64,000 nt of DNA from Microlunatus parietis. Lineage in GTDB: Bacteria; Actinomycetota; Actinomycetes; Propionibacteriales; Propionibacteriaceae. Shown here piece after piece: positions 9,523-17,478 of the stretch. Numbering within the stretch: the stretch's first letter is position 1; each line of letters begins with the position of its first letter. A program made the position numbers and the translations under genes. A model generated the notes under the pieces. It did not search any database. It saw only the letters and a list, made by a program, of their open reading frames with translations, and was not told where the DNA came from. The DNA lies in the NCBI RefSeq assembly GCF_013407955.1, contig NZ_JACCBU010000001.1:124001-188000 (forward strand), written 5' to 3'.

Positions 9523-9930
9523 GTGCGTCCTCCTCGAAACGGCCGGCACCCGCGCCGGCAACCGACTACAGGGTCACCAACCCTTCGGGCCGAATGAACT
9601 TCTCGCCAACACAGCAGGCCCGAAAGTTGTTCGACAACTTAACAGGACGCGGCTCACCGGTGGGAGCGAACGCATTCGGGCGGCCCGGCCGGAGCGCGTC
9701 GCCGGCGCGAGCGCGCTGCGAGCGCGGGCCTGCCGGGCCGGTGTCCCAGATCTGCAACGCAACGGCTTCCCGAAGGCGGGAAATCGGTTGCGGAAGGCGT
9801 TCCACTGCAGATTTGTGACACCCAACCCGCGTGATCGTCTGCAACAGGTTCCGATCTGGGCCGGCGTACGCGCGGGACGGAGCGCTCGGTGTCTGCTGGA
9901 TCGGGCCCGGACGGCGCCGCAGGGTGACCG

Positions 9931-10140
9931 GATGCGCTGGGACCGTGCGACCGGACCCTGCCCGCCCGGGGCGGAACTGCATTCGCCGGGACCGCGCACC
10001 CCAGACATTGGCCGCCGGGACCGAACCCGATCGACCCGGTCAGCGCCCGCGCACTGGCCGCGGGGCCGATCCAGATGCGCCGGGATCGTGCGCCCGGCCG
10101 AGCCCGCCGGAGCGGAACCAGATGCGCTGCGACGGACCCA
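9931..10140. repeat. four degenerate direct repeats, about 30 bp each
   Basis: The loose consensus is GGAnCCAGATGCGCYGGGA followed by CCGTGCGCCCGG. Copies lie at about 9931-9953, 9971-10000, 10065-10100 and 10111-10140. Spacing is irregular (roughly 40-90 bp) and similarity is partial, so the unit was recognised by eye only. Confidence 0.45.
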
Positions 10141-10230
10141 CTCCGCCGCGTTCAGGCGTCCCAGTACGCTGCCGCTCCCGCATGCAGTGAGGCACGCGCC
10201 GCCCGAGGTCCCCGCCACGGCGTGAGGTGC

Positions 10231-10310
10231 GGTGTCGCTTTTCCTCCATGGCTCGAGCATTTCCACGTGGTATCCGCGGTAAGCGCGCGAACCGTGGAGG
10301 AAAACCGCCA
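10231..10310. repeat. long imperfect inverted repeat
   Basis: The left arm at about 10234-10258 and the right arm at about 10286-10309 share TTTTCCTCCA.GG.TCG.GC when the right arm is complemented. The spacer is about 27 nt and contains the palindrome CCACGTGG. It could be a large hairpin, a regulator site, or the remains of a mobile element end. Confidence 0.5.
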
Positions 10311-10505
10311 TGCCCGGGCGGAACTCCCTCCGGGGTGGTGGCGTCGAGCGTTGGGCCGGCTATGTCATGCGTGGAAGCCGGGGCCGGGCGTCGCGGCAGC
10401 GGGGTCGGAGCGTTCTCGCGGGAGGGGTGGTGCTTCGCGACCCGGGGGTGGATCGATGAAGCATCGTGCGGGACGGTCGCCTCCTCGACCGAAACGAGCG
10501 GCCCC

Positions 10506-11327
10506 TCAGTCCGGGTCGAGGCCCGGGGGTCTCAGGTCGGTCACGTCGGGGTCGGTTCGCCACGAGAGTCCGGAAGCCCGGCCGCCGGTAGCGAGGAACT
10601 CGGCCACGGCTTTCCGGGCGGGTTCCAGGGTGGTGGTCTGCCAGAGCCGGAAATGGCCCAGGACGGCGAGCTGGATGGCGACCTCGACGTCGGGCGCGCC
10701 GGGCGTCGTCAGGTGGCTCCACTCCGGTCGCGCGGCCGTCTGGTCGGCGCAGTGGTACACCAGCATCGGCCCGTCGGGCCGGCCGGCCAGGTCCAGCCGG
10801 GCCGGACCGCGGAACAGGCTGATCACGGTCCGATCGATCCCGTCCAGGGCATCGATCGCGGCGAGGACCGCGGCAAGCGACGGCTCGATCACCACCTCTT
10901 CGGCCTCGTCCTCGCCGGGATTGCACACCATCCGGTCCGAGGCCGGCACCACGGGGACGCTGCCCGGCTTCGGCACGCCGGATCGGATCGCCCTAACGTG
11001 CCCGCCCAGGGCGAAGCCGCACGGAAACAGCACCAGCCAGCTCACCGCGAGCACCGGGCTCTGCAGACCCCAGGCGAGGGCGACGCCGAAGCCCAGCACC
11101 CACATCAGGATCTCTCGCGCGATCGTCGGCAACTGCACCGTCCCGAACCCCAGTGCGGGCGCGAGCAGGATCACCAGGGCGGCGAGCTCGGGCCGGATCT
11201 GCCACAGCACGGGCAGGACGATGCCGATGGCCACCGGAATCAGGAGCAACCACAGGTCCAACGGGCGCAGCCGCCGGTACTTCGGGGGACGGCGGCGGCG
11301 CCTTCGGGTCGGGCCGGTGGTGTTCAC
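10506..11327 (-). CDS. membrane protein, candidate immunity protein of RHS toxin 2 (273 aa)
   Basis: A basic N-terminus (TRRRRRRPPKYRR) precedes three or four hydrophobic segments within residues 20-105. A cytoplasmic domain of about 150 residues follows (..PSLAAVLAAIDALDGIDRTVIS.., LVYHCADQ). The GTG start directly follows the RHS2 stop with no gap, which is the usual immunity-gene position. No family is recognised. It is not similar to the RHS1 immunity candidate, in line with the two toxins having unrelated C-termini. A membrane location would fit protection against a membrane-acting toxin. Confidence 0.75.
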   Translation of the reverse strand: MNTTGPTRRRRRRPPKYRRLRPLDLWLLLIPVAIGIVLPVLWQIRPELAALVILLAPALGFGTVQLPTIAREILMWVLGFGVALAWGLQSPVLAVSWLVLFPCGFALGGHVRAIRSGVPKPGSVPVVPASDRMVCNPGEDEAEEVVIEPSLAAVLAAIDALDGIDRTVISLFRGPARLDLAGRPDGPMLVYHCADQTAARPEWSHLTTPGAPDVEVAIQLAVLGHFRLWQTTTLEPARKAVAEFLATGGRASGLSWRTDPDVTDLRPPGLDPD

Positions 11328-14300
11328 TCACTGACCGAAGAGGTGATAGGGGGTGCCTTCCAGGAGTGGCCCCAGGGCGATGTTCGCACCATAGCTCTGG
11401 AGACCGCTCTGGACCGCGCCGGCGTAGAGCGCGGCCGTGCCCCGGTCGCCGAAACTCGCCAGATTGTTGAACCTGGGGCCGTACTGGGACACCTGCGGCA
11501 GCGTACTCGAGGTTCCGCTGGGCGCGTTGACGACCTTTGGGATCTGCGAGGTCCCCGCCGAAAGGCCCCCGGACACCAACGCCGCCCGCCAGTTGATCGG
11601 ATTCCCGGCGACGATGTTGTTGGTGATCGATCCGGTGGTCCCGCCGACGAAGCCGAGCCCGGCGGTGAAGCCCCGGGCCGCGAGCGACTTGGCCCCTTGC
11701 CCGGCCCAGGTCGCCAGGCTTCCGCCGCCCGGGCCGCGCCCGCCGGAGAACATGCCGGCCACGAAGCCGCCCGCGCCGGCGCCCAGCGCGCCCCGCCAGC
11801 TCAGGTTGCCCCAGTTCTGCGTGAGGTAGACCCCCTCGCTGCTCAGGGCGCCGACGGCGCCATAGACGCCGAGCCGAGTCATCAGGGCGGAAGTCCCGCT
11901 CGTGCTGGCTTTGATGGCCAGGCTGCCGAGGCCACCCGTGACGCCACCGACGACGCCGGAGACCGCCACCTGGCCCCAGTTGACCGAGCCGGTGGTCGCC
12001 TTCTGGATGATCGTGTCGGCGCCCGCACTGATCAAGGCCAGGCCGGCGGGACCGCCGACGCCGGTGAACATCAGTGCCCCGCCGGCGATCACCATCGCGC
12101 CGCCGGCCAGATACTCCCAGTTGTCACCGACCCAGTCGGTGACCGCGTTCCAGGCACCGTCGTTGGAGGCGGCGTACGCCTTCAGCTCCTCGTCGGTGAC
12201 CGGACTCAGCCCGGCCGGGTCGAGGGCGTGCAGCGGGTCGTTCCCGGCGAACGCGTACGGATTCCCGGCCCAGCCCGAACCGGGCACCGGCTCCAACTGG
12301 TCCACCGAGAGGAAGGCCCGGGTGGCCGGGTCGTAGGCCCGCGCCCCCATCCATTCCAGCCCGGCGACCACCAGTTCGCCGGCCGCGCCGACGGCCATCC
12401 CGCCGGTGAGCTGCGCGGCCGGGGCGATCGCCCACGGATCGGGCGAGGCCGCCCGCGCGGTACGCCAGCCCGGCGCATGCCAGACGTCTCCGACGCCGGT
12501 CAGGCCGCCGCCGGTGTGCAGCACCGGGGTGTCCCCCGCCTGGATCAGGGCGGGGGCGTAGCTCATGGCGGTGTCCCACCACGTCTCGGTGCCGTCCACG
12601 CGGGCCAGTTCGCCGAGCGCGTCGACCTGGAGCCGGGTCGTCCGGGTCCCGCCGAGCCCGCCGCGGTCGACGATCGTGGACAACCCGCCGACCTCGGACC
12701 AGCCGAACTCCCGGATCCGGCCGTCGGAACCTTCGGCGCGAACCCGCCGGCCGGCCTCGTCGTAGTGATACCGCACCTGCGTCTCGCCGGTGTCCGTCGA
12801 GATCAGCTGCCCCGCCGCGTCGTACGCGTAGCCGCACCGGCGGCCCGCGACGGCCTCGACCGCCAGCCGGCCGGCCCGGTCGAACTGCCAGGTCGAGACG
12901 GTGCCGTCGTCCCGCCGCTCCTCGACCAGTTGGCTCGCCTCGTCGTAGCCGAAGCTGCGCCGGCCCGAGCCGTCCGTGATCGAGCCGATCCGGCCCCACG
13001 CGTCCCGCTCCAGCCGGGTCCTTGCCGCGCCGTCGGGCCCGGTCAGGGTGTGCTCGACGACGAAGCCGTCCGCATGGCTCCAGGCCTGGATCAGGTCGCC
13101 GGCGCCGGCCCGGATCAACCGGCCGGCGCCGTCGTAGCCGAACGTCGCGCGGCCGAGCAGCGGGTGGTCCACCGCCGTCAGCCGGCCGTTGCCGTCGTAC
13201 TCGAAGCCGGTCCGCCGTCCGTCCGGGCCCGTTCTGGAGTCGCGCCGGCCGTCGCTGTCGTACGTCCACTCGACCCGATCGGCCCCGCGCCGACGGGAGG
13301 TCAGCTGCCGCCGTCCGTTCCAGGTCAGCTCGTGCTCGACCGGCCGGTCCGGATCGAAGTGGTCGGCGACCCGGACCCGGCGGTTCCGCAGGTCGCGGGT
13401 GATCTCGGCGACCAGCCGGCCGTCGACTTGGAGCGACGACATCCGGCCGGCCAGAAACGACCATTCGGTACGCCGACCGGAGGGATCGGTCCGGGCCACC
13501 AGCCGGCCGGCGGCGTCGTACTCGATGGTGGTGGTGCGGCCCAGCGGGTCGGTCTCGCCGGTCAACCGGTCCATCGCGTCGTAGGAACGCCGGGTCACCC
13601 CGCCCAGCGGGTCGGTGATCATGATCAGCCGGCCGCGGCCGTCGTAGTCGTAGCGAGTCACCCCGCCGGCGCCGTTGACCGCCTCGACCAGCTGCCCGGC
13701 CGCGTCGTAACGGAACCGGCGCCGGCCGTGCCAGGAGTCGATCTGGCGGATCAGCCGGCCCATCAGGTCGTACGCATACCGGCTGAGGCCCTCGCCCGGG
13801 ACGAACCGGGCCACCACCCAGCCCATTGCGTCGTACTCGGACCAGGCGACCTCACCGGTCGATGAGACCTCGCGCACCACCCGGCCGTCGGCGTCGTACT
13901 CCAGGTTGACCCGGCCGCCGGTCGGATCGATCACCGCGGCCAGGCGGCCGCAGACGTCGTACTCGTACCGGGTGGTCGCGCCGGACGGAGCGATCCGCTC
14001 CACCAGCCGGCCGGCGGCATCGCGACGGAGCCGGGTCAGCCCGCCCTCGCCGTCGAGCAGCTCCACCGGCCGCCCGCACCGGTCGTGCGTGATCAGTTCG
14101 GTGGCGCCGTCCGGGTCCTCCGTCCCGACCTGGCGCCCCATCGGGTCGAATCGCGCGACCGCCGTCTGGTCGGCCTCGATCAGCGTGGCGCTGCGGCCGG
14201 TCCGGTCCGCCGGGACCTCCCGGAGCAGTCCGGTCGGGTCGGTGAACGACCGCAGGTCCCCGTTCGCGTCGTACTCCCGCCGCCAGCGACCACCGGCCGG

Positions 14301-16733
14301 GTCGACCGTCTCCCGCAGCCGCGACAGCGCGTCGTGCACGAACCGCCAACTGTTGCCGTCCGGCAGCTCCACGGCGGCCACGTTGCCGAGGTCGTCGAAG
14401 GTCCGGTTCGCCGCCCGGCCGAGCGCGTCGACCGCCTTCGTCACCTCGCCGTGCGGGCCGTACTCCAGCTCGGTCCGGCCGCCGAGCGGGTCGATCATGG
14501 CGGTCAGCCGGCCGCCCGGCGAGTGCTCGAAGCGGTGGATCGCGCCGTTCGGGTCGCGGCGCGAGACCAGCAGGCCGGCCGCGTCGAAGTGGAATGTCGT
14601 GCGTGCGCCGGACGGCGTGACCGCCGCGGTCACCCGGCCGGTAGCGTCGCGTTCCAGCCGGGCCCGGTGGCCCGCGGCATCGATGACGGCGGCCAGGTCG
14701 CCCTGCTCGTCGTACTCGAACCGGAGCCGGACCCCGACCGGGTCGGTGACCTGGCGCAGCAGCGGGCCGTCCCAGCCGAGTTCGGTGCGGCCGCCCTCCG
14801 GGTCGATGATCACCGAAGGGTTGCGGTCGCTGCCGGTGTAGGCGTACTCGGTGACGGCGCCCGCCTCGGTGACCACGGTGGTCACCCGGTCGGCGTCGTC
14901 GTAGCCGTAGGTCAGGTCGGCGCCGGAGGCGGTACGGGTCCGGACCCGGCGGCCGCGCTCGTCGTACCCGTGGGTCGTCGTCGCCCCGTTCCGCTCGGTC
15001 ACCGACACCACGTTGCCGAAGCCGTCGTAGCTCATCGACTGCCGGTGGCCGTCGGCGTCGACCACCCCGATCAGCCGGCCGCGCTGGTCGGCGATCCAGG
15101 TGTTCGATCGTTCGCCGTCCTGGTCGGAGACCACCGTGATCCGGCCGGACAGGTAGGCGTAGCGGGTCTGCCGGCCGAACGGCGACCGCTGGCCGGTGAC
15201 CCGGCGCCGCTCGTCATAGGTGTTCTCGACCTCGACCACGCCGTCGGCGCCGACGACCGCGTCGATCAGGCCGGCGCCGTTCCAGCGGTACGTCCGGGTG
15301 CCCAGCGGCCCGGTCGCCGAGACCAGCCGGCCGGCGTCGTCGTAGCCGTACTGGACCCGGCGCCCGTCGGAGGCCGTGACCTGCTCGACCCGGCGGCCGT
15401 TCCAGCCGACCGCGATCCAGCGGCCGCGCTCGTGGGCCAGCCGGGTCAGCCGGCCGTCGCCGTCCCGCTCCGCGACGATCGTCGTACCGGGACCGCGGCT
15501 GTCCGAGAGCCACTGGCCGCCCGGCGTGAAGGTGCGCCGCAGCCCGTCGTTGTCCGTCACCACCAGCTCCCCGCCGGCGGCCCGGTGCAGCCAGAGCCGC
15601 TCGCCCGGCGCCCGGTCCCAGCCGTCGCCGAACCGCGGGAACAGGATGTGCCGCCCGTCCGCCTGCACCAGCGTCGCGCCCTCGTCGGTCAGGTCCAGCC
15701 GCTGGTCCAGCAGCGAGGACCAGCCGAGCCCGAAGACACCGCCCTGGTCGTCGATGGCGTTGTAGGTCCGGGTGAACTCCACCTTCGCGGCGGCGCCGGG
15801 GAACCCGAGGTCGACCTCGATCTCGACGAAGTTGCCGGTGGCGGTGTTCACCGGGTCGTCGGCGTAACCGGTGGTCGGCGGGTGCCCGTACGCCTGCGGA
15901 GCCTCGATGGTCAGGTCCTGCCGGGTCTCGGCCACGCCAGCGGCCGCGAGCACCGACGACAGGGTGCTGTTCAGCAGCCAGGTGATGTTGCCCTCGCCGC
16001 CGGCCCGGGCGAACGCGTCGGCGACGGTGGTCACCCACCGCACGTCCTCGTTGTTGGCGGTCAGCCATTTCTCGAAGCCGGTGACCACGCCCTCGGCCTC
16101 GAGCCGGCCCCACTGGCAGGAGGCGGCGAAGCTGGTCAGGTGGGTACGCAGCGCGCCCGGCTTCCCGTTCAGCGCCTCGTTCAAGGGAGCGCTGCCGGTC
16201 ACGAACTCGCGCAGGTTCGACGGCCGGGCCGAGGTCGTGGTCGAGCTGCCGCCGCTGGGGCCGGTGCCCGGCTCCGGGGTCTGCCGCGTCCCGTTCTGCG
16301 GGGACGAGGCGGTGATCGAGACCGGGTCGGCCGGCGGACCGACCGGCGGATCCTCGCCGCCGGTCACCCAGTCGCCGAACTCCTGGAACACGTTGCGGTC
16401 GTCCTGCCGCTGCTTCCACTCCCGCGCGGTCTGACGGCGCTGCTGTTCCTTGCGCGCCTCCTCCTTGAGCGTGCGGGCGCCGGTCGCGACCTCGCGAAGC
16501 CGGGAGCACAGCTCGGTGGCGTCCGCGGCCGCCACGGAGGCGTTGCCGGAGAAGAGTTCGGAGAAATGACCCTTGAAGTCGTCCTTGGCGGACGTGACGG
16601 CCGAAGACCGCGTACCCGCCTGTCCCTCGATCGTCGACGCGGCGCCGTCGAACGCGGCGATCAACGCGTCGGCCACGTCGTTGTCGAAGGGCACGTTCTC
16701 ATCGATGGCGCCCAGATCCGAGATGTCTACCAC
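11328..16733 (-). CDS. RHS/YD-repeat polymorphic toxin 2, type VII substrate candidate (1801 aa)
   Basis: This is a paralogue of the RHS protein at 3774-9179, the same length and collinear for about the first 1600 residues. It has the helical export-like N-terminus, Pro/Gly linker, DUF6531-like DDPVNTATGNF, YD repeats, ARAYDPATRAFLSVDQ core end, and the shared VTDEELKAYAASN and GGAMVIAGG linker. After the shared VNWGQVA.SG segment it diverges completely. The last 200 or so residues are Gly/Ala-rich and hydrophobic, with helix-forming segments (GALGAGAGGFVAG, GLGFVGGTTGS), ending GTPYHLFGQ. That composition hints at a membrane-inserting tip; no catalytic motif is seen. The start is GTG at 16733 with GGAAGG upstream. 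A WXG100 gene precedes it by 146 bp. Confidence 0.9.
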   Translation of the reverse strand: MVDISDLGAIDENVPFDNDVADALIAAFDGAASTIEGQAGTRSSAVTSAKDDFKGHFSELFSGNASVAAADATELCSRLREVATGARTLKEEARKEQQRRQTAREWKQRQDDRNVFQEFGDWVTGGEDPPVGPPADPVSITASSPQNGTRQTPEPGTGPSGGSSTTTSARPSNLREFVTGSAPLNEALNGKPGALRTHLTSFAASCQWGRLEAEGVVTGFEKWLTANNEDVRWVTTVADAFARAGGEGNITWLLNSTLSSVLAAAGVAETRQDLTIEAPQAYGHPPTTGYADDPVNTATGNFVEIEVDLGFPGAAAKVEFTRTYNAIDDQGGVFGLGWSSLLDQRLDLTDEGATLVQADGRHILFPRFGDGWDRAPGERLWLHRAAGGELVVTDNDGLRRTFTPGGQWLSDSRGPGTTIVAERDGDGRLTRLAHERGRWIAVGWNGRRVEQVTASDGRRVQYGYDDAGRLVSATGPLGTRTYRWNGAGLIDAVVGADGVVEVENTYDERRRVTGQRSPFGRQTRYAYLSGRITVVSDQDGERSNTWIADQRGRLIGVVDADGHRQSMSYDGFGNVVSVTERNGATTTHGYDERGRRVRTRTASGADLTYGYDDADRVTTVVTEAGAVTEYAYTGSDRNPSVIIDPEGGRTELGWDGPLLRQVTDPVGVRLRFEYDEQGDLAAVIDAAGHRARLERDATGRVTAAVTPSGARTTFHFDAAGLLVSRRDPNGAIHRFEHSPGGRLTAMIDPLGGRTELEYGPHGEVTKAVDALGRAANRTFDDLGNVAAVELPDGNSWRFVHDALSRLRETVDPAGGRWRREYDANGDLRSFTDPTGLLREVPADRTGRSATLIEADQTAVARFDPMGRQVGTEDPDGATELITHDRCGRPVELLDGEGGLTRLRRDAAGRLVERIAPSGATTRYEYDVCGRLAAVIDPTGGRVNLEYDADGRVVREVSSTGEVAWSEYDAMGWVVARFVPGEGLSRYAYDLMGRLIRQIDSWHGRRRFRYDAAGQLVEAVNGAGGVTRYDYDGRGRLIMITDPLGGVTRRSYDAMDRLTGETDPLGRTTTIEYDAAGRLVARTDPSGRRTEWSFLAGRMSSLQVDGRLVAEITRDLRNRRVRVADHFDPDRPVEHELTWNGRRQLTSRRRGADRVEWTYDSDGRRDSRTGPDGRRTGFEYDGNGRLTAVDHPLLGRATFGYDGAGRLIRAGAGDLIQAWSHADGFVVEHTLTGPDGAARTRLERDAWGRIGSITDGSGRRSFGYDEASQLVEERRDDGTVSTWQFDRAGRLAVEAVAGRRCGYAYDAAGQLISTDTGETQVRYHYDEAGRRVRAEGSDGRIREFGWSEVGGLSTIVDRGGLGGTRTTRLQVDALGELARVDGTETWWDTAMSYAPALIQAGDTPVLHTGGGLTGVGDVWHAPGWRTARAASPDPWAIAPAAQLTGGMAVGAAGELVVAGLEWMGARAYDPATRAFLSVDQLEPVPGSGWAGNPYAFAGNDPLHALDPAGLSPVTDEELKAYAASNDGAWNAVTDWVGDNWEYLAGGAMVIAGGALMFTGVGGPAGLALISAGADTIIQKATTGSVNWGQVAVSGVVGGVTGGLGSLAIKASTSGTSALMTRLGVYGAVGALSSEGVYLTQNWGNLSWRGALGAGAGGFVAGMFSGGRGPGGGSLATWAGQGAKSLAARGFTAGLGFVGGTTGSITNNIVAGNPINWRAALVSGGLSAGTSQIPKVVNAPSGTSSTLPQVSQYGPRFNNLASFGDRGTAALYAGAVQSGLQSYGANIALGPLLEGTPYHLFGQ

Positions 16734-16814
16734 TTCCGCAACCTTCCGCTGACGCAGCTGAGCAGGGCCAGGGCACCTGACCCCGCTCCCCGTACCGAAG
16801 ACTGATGACTGGCG

Positions 16815-16866
16815 TCAGGCAGCGAATCGCCGCGACCTGCAGCCGCGGCGACTCGACCCTGCCTGA
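16815..16866 (-). promoter_or_regulatory. two-tier stem-loop between WXG100 copy 3 and RHS toxin 2
   Basis: An outer 8-bp stem TCAGGCAG/CTGCCTGA and an inner 8-bp stem TCGCCGCG/CGCGGCGA form one long interrupted hairpin 13 nt past the WXG100 stop. No T-run follows. It is placed like the hairpins after the other two WXG100 genes and may attenuate transcription into the toxin gene. Confidence 0.5.
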
Positions 16867-16879
16867 ATCGAGTGGGGCG

Positions 16880-17161
16880 TCAGCTGCCTCCGCCGGCCGA
16901 GAAGATGTTGGTGGAGATCTTCTCCAGCTGCCCGCGCAGGTCGTCCAGCTCCTGCTTGGCCTTGTCCAACGCGGCCTTCGTCTCCGGCCACGTCGAGCTC
17001 CGGAACGTCGCCGCCAACGGGCCGTCCCAGACGTCCGGCTGGGACAACTTCTGCCCCTGCGTGTCCAGCTGCGAGATCTGATCCGTCAGACCACCGGTCA
17101 CGATCGCCTGAATCTGCCGGATCGCCGACTTCGCTTCCTCCGTGGACAGAACGCGGCTCAT
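16880..17161 (-). CDS. WXG100 family protein, copy 3 (93 aa)
   Basis: The first gene of the minus-strand secretion/toxin cluster. The protein begins MSRVLSTEEAKSAIRQ, has the WDG turn and ends AGGGS; it matches copy 2 and differs from copy 1 by one conservative residue. The ATG at 17161 has a strong AGGAGGAGG upstream. It is divergent from the secretion-ATPase operon, so the 317-bp gap to 17478 may carry promoters for both secretion machinery and cargo. Confidence 0.93.
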   Translation of the reverse strand: MSRVLSTEEAKSAIRQIQAIVTGGLTDQISQLDTQGQKLSQPDVWDGPLAATFRSSTWPETKAALDKAKQELDDLRGQLEKISTNIFSAGGGS

Positions 17162-17478
17162 GGCCCCTCCTCCTTTGACACCGGCCCGATCACCGGTTAC
17201 CTGTTGGGTGATGGCTCCTGGCAGACCCGGAAACGGACGCGCGGGCACACCGCCCGCCCGGTACGGCCCGACTGGAACCAAGATCAACTTAAGGCCGCCC
17301 GGGTCGGCCAGAGCTTCCCGCCACCGACTGTTCTTCTCCCGTTCACGAAGGAAAGAAGGGGCGTGGCGTGGCCGCCGGCGTGACGCGCGTCTGCGATACG
17401 CTGCCGCAGCATGACGACGCCCCGGGCGTTCGAGATCGCATCATCCAGCCGCCTGAACACCGACTGACGAAGGAACTG
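17162..17478. other. divergent intergenic region between cargo and secretion operons
   Basis: The WXG100/RHS2 genes are read leftward and the lipoprotein/ATPase genes rightward. A TACGCT -10-like hexamer for the plus strand is visible at 17397-17402 without a clear -35. No convincing gene or palindrome is seen. Confidence 0.45.

Larger units (their letters stand above)
9523..10505. other. 980-bp gene-free stretch between the two toxin cassettes
   Basis: Open frames exist on both strands, but they are Arg/Pro/Ser-rich, lack ribosome binding sites and match no family, so I regard the stretch as non-coding. It holds a cluster of degenerate direct repeats (9931-10140) and a long imperfect inverted repeat (10231-10310). 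It probably also holds the promoter of WXG100 copy 2, close to 9560-9600. Confidence 0.6.

Noticed and set aside
9574..10311. Possible 245-codon gene on the minus strand between the cassettes
   Set aside because: Composition is Arg/Ser/Pro-rich and non-globular, there is no ribosome binding site, and it runs through the repeat cluster and one arm of the inverted repeat.
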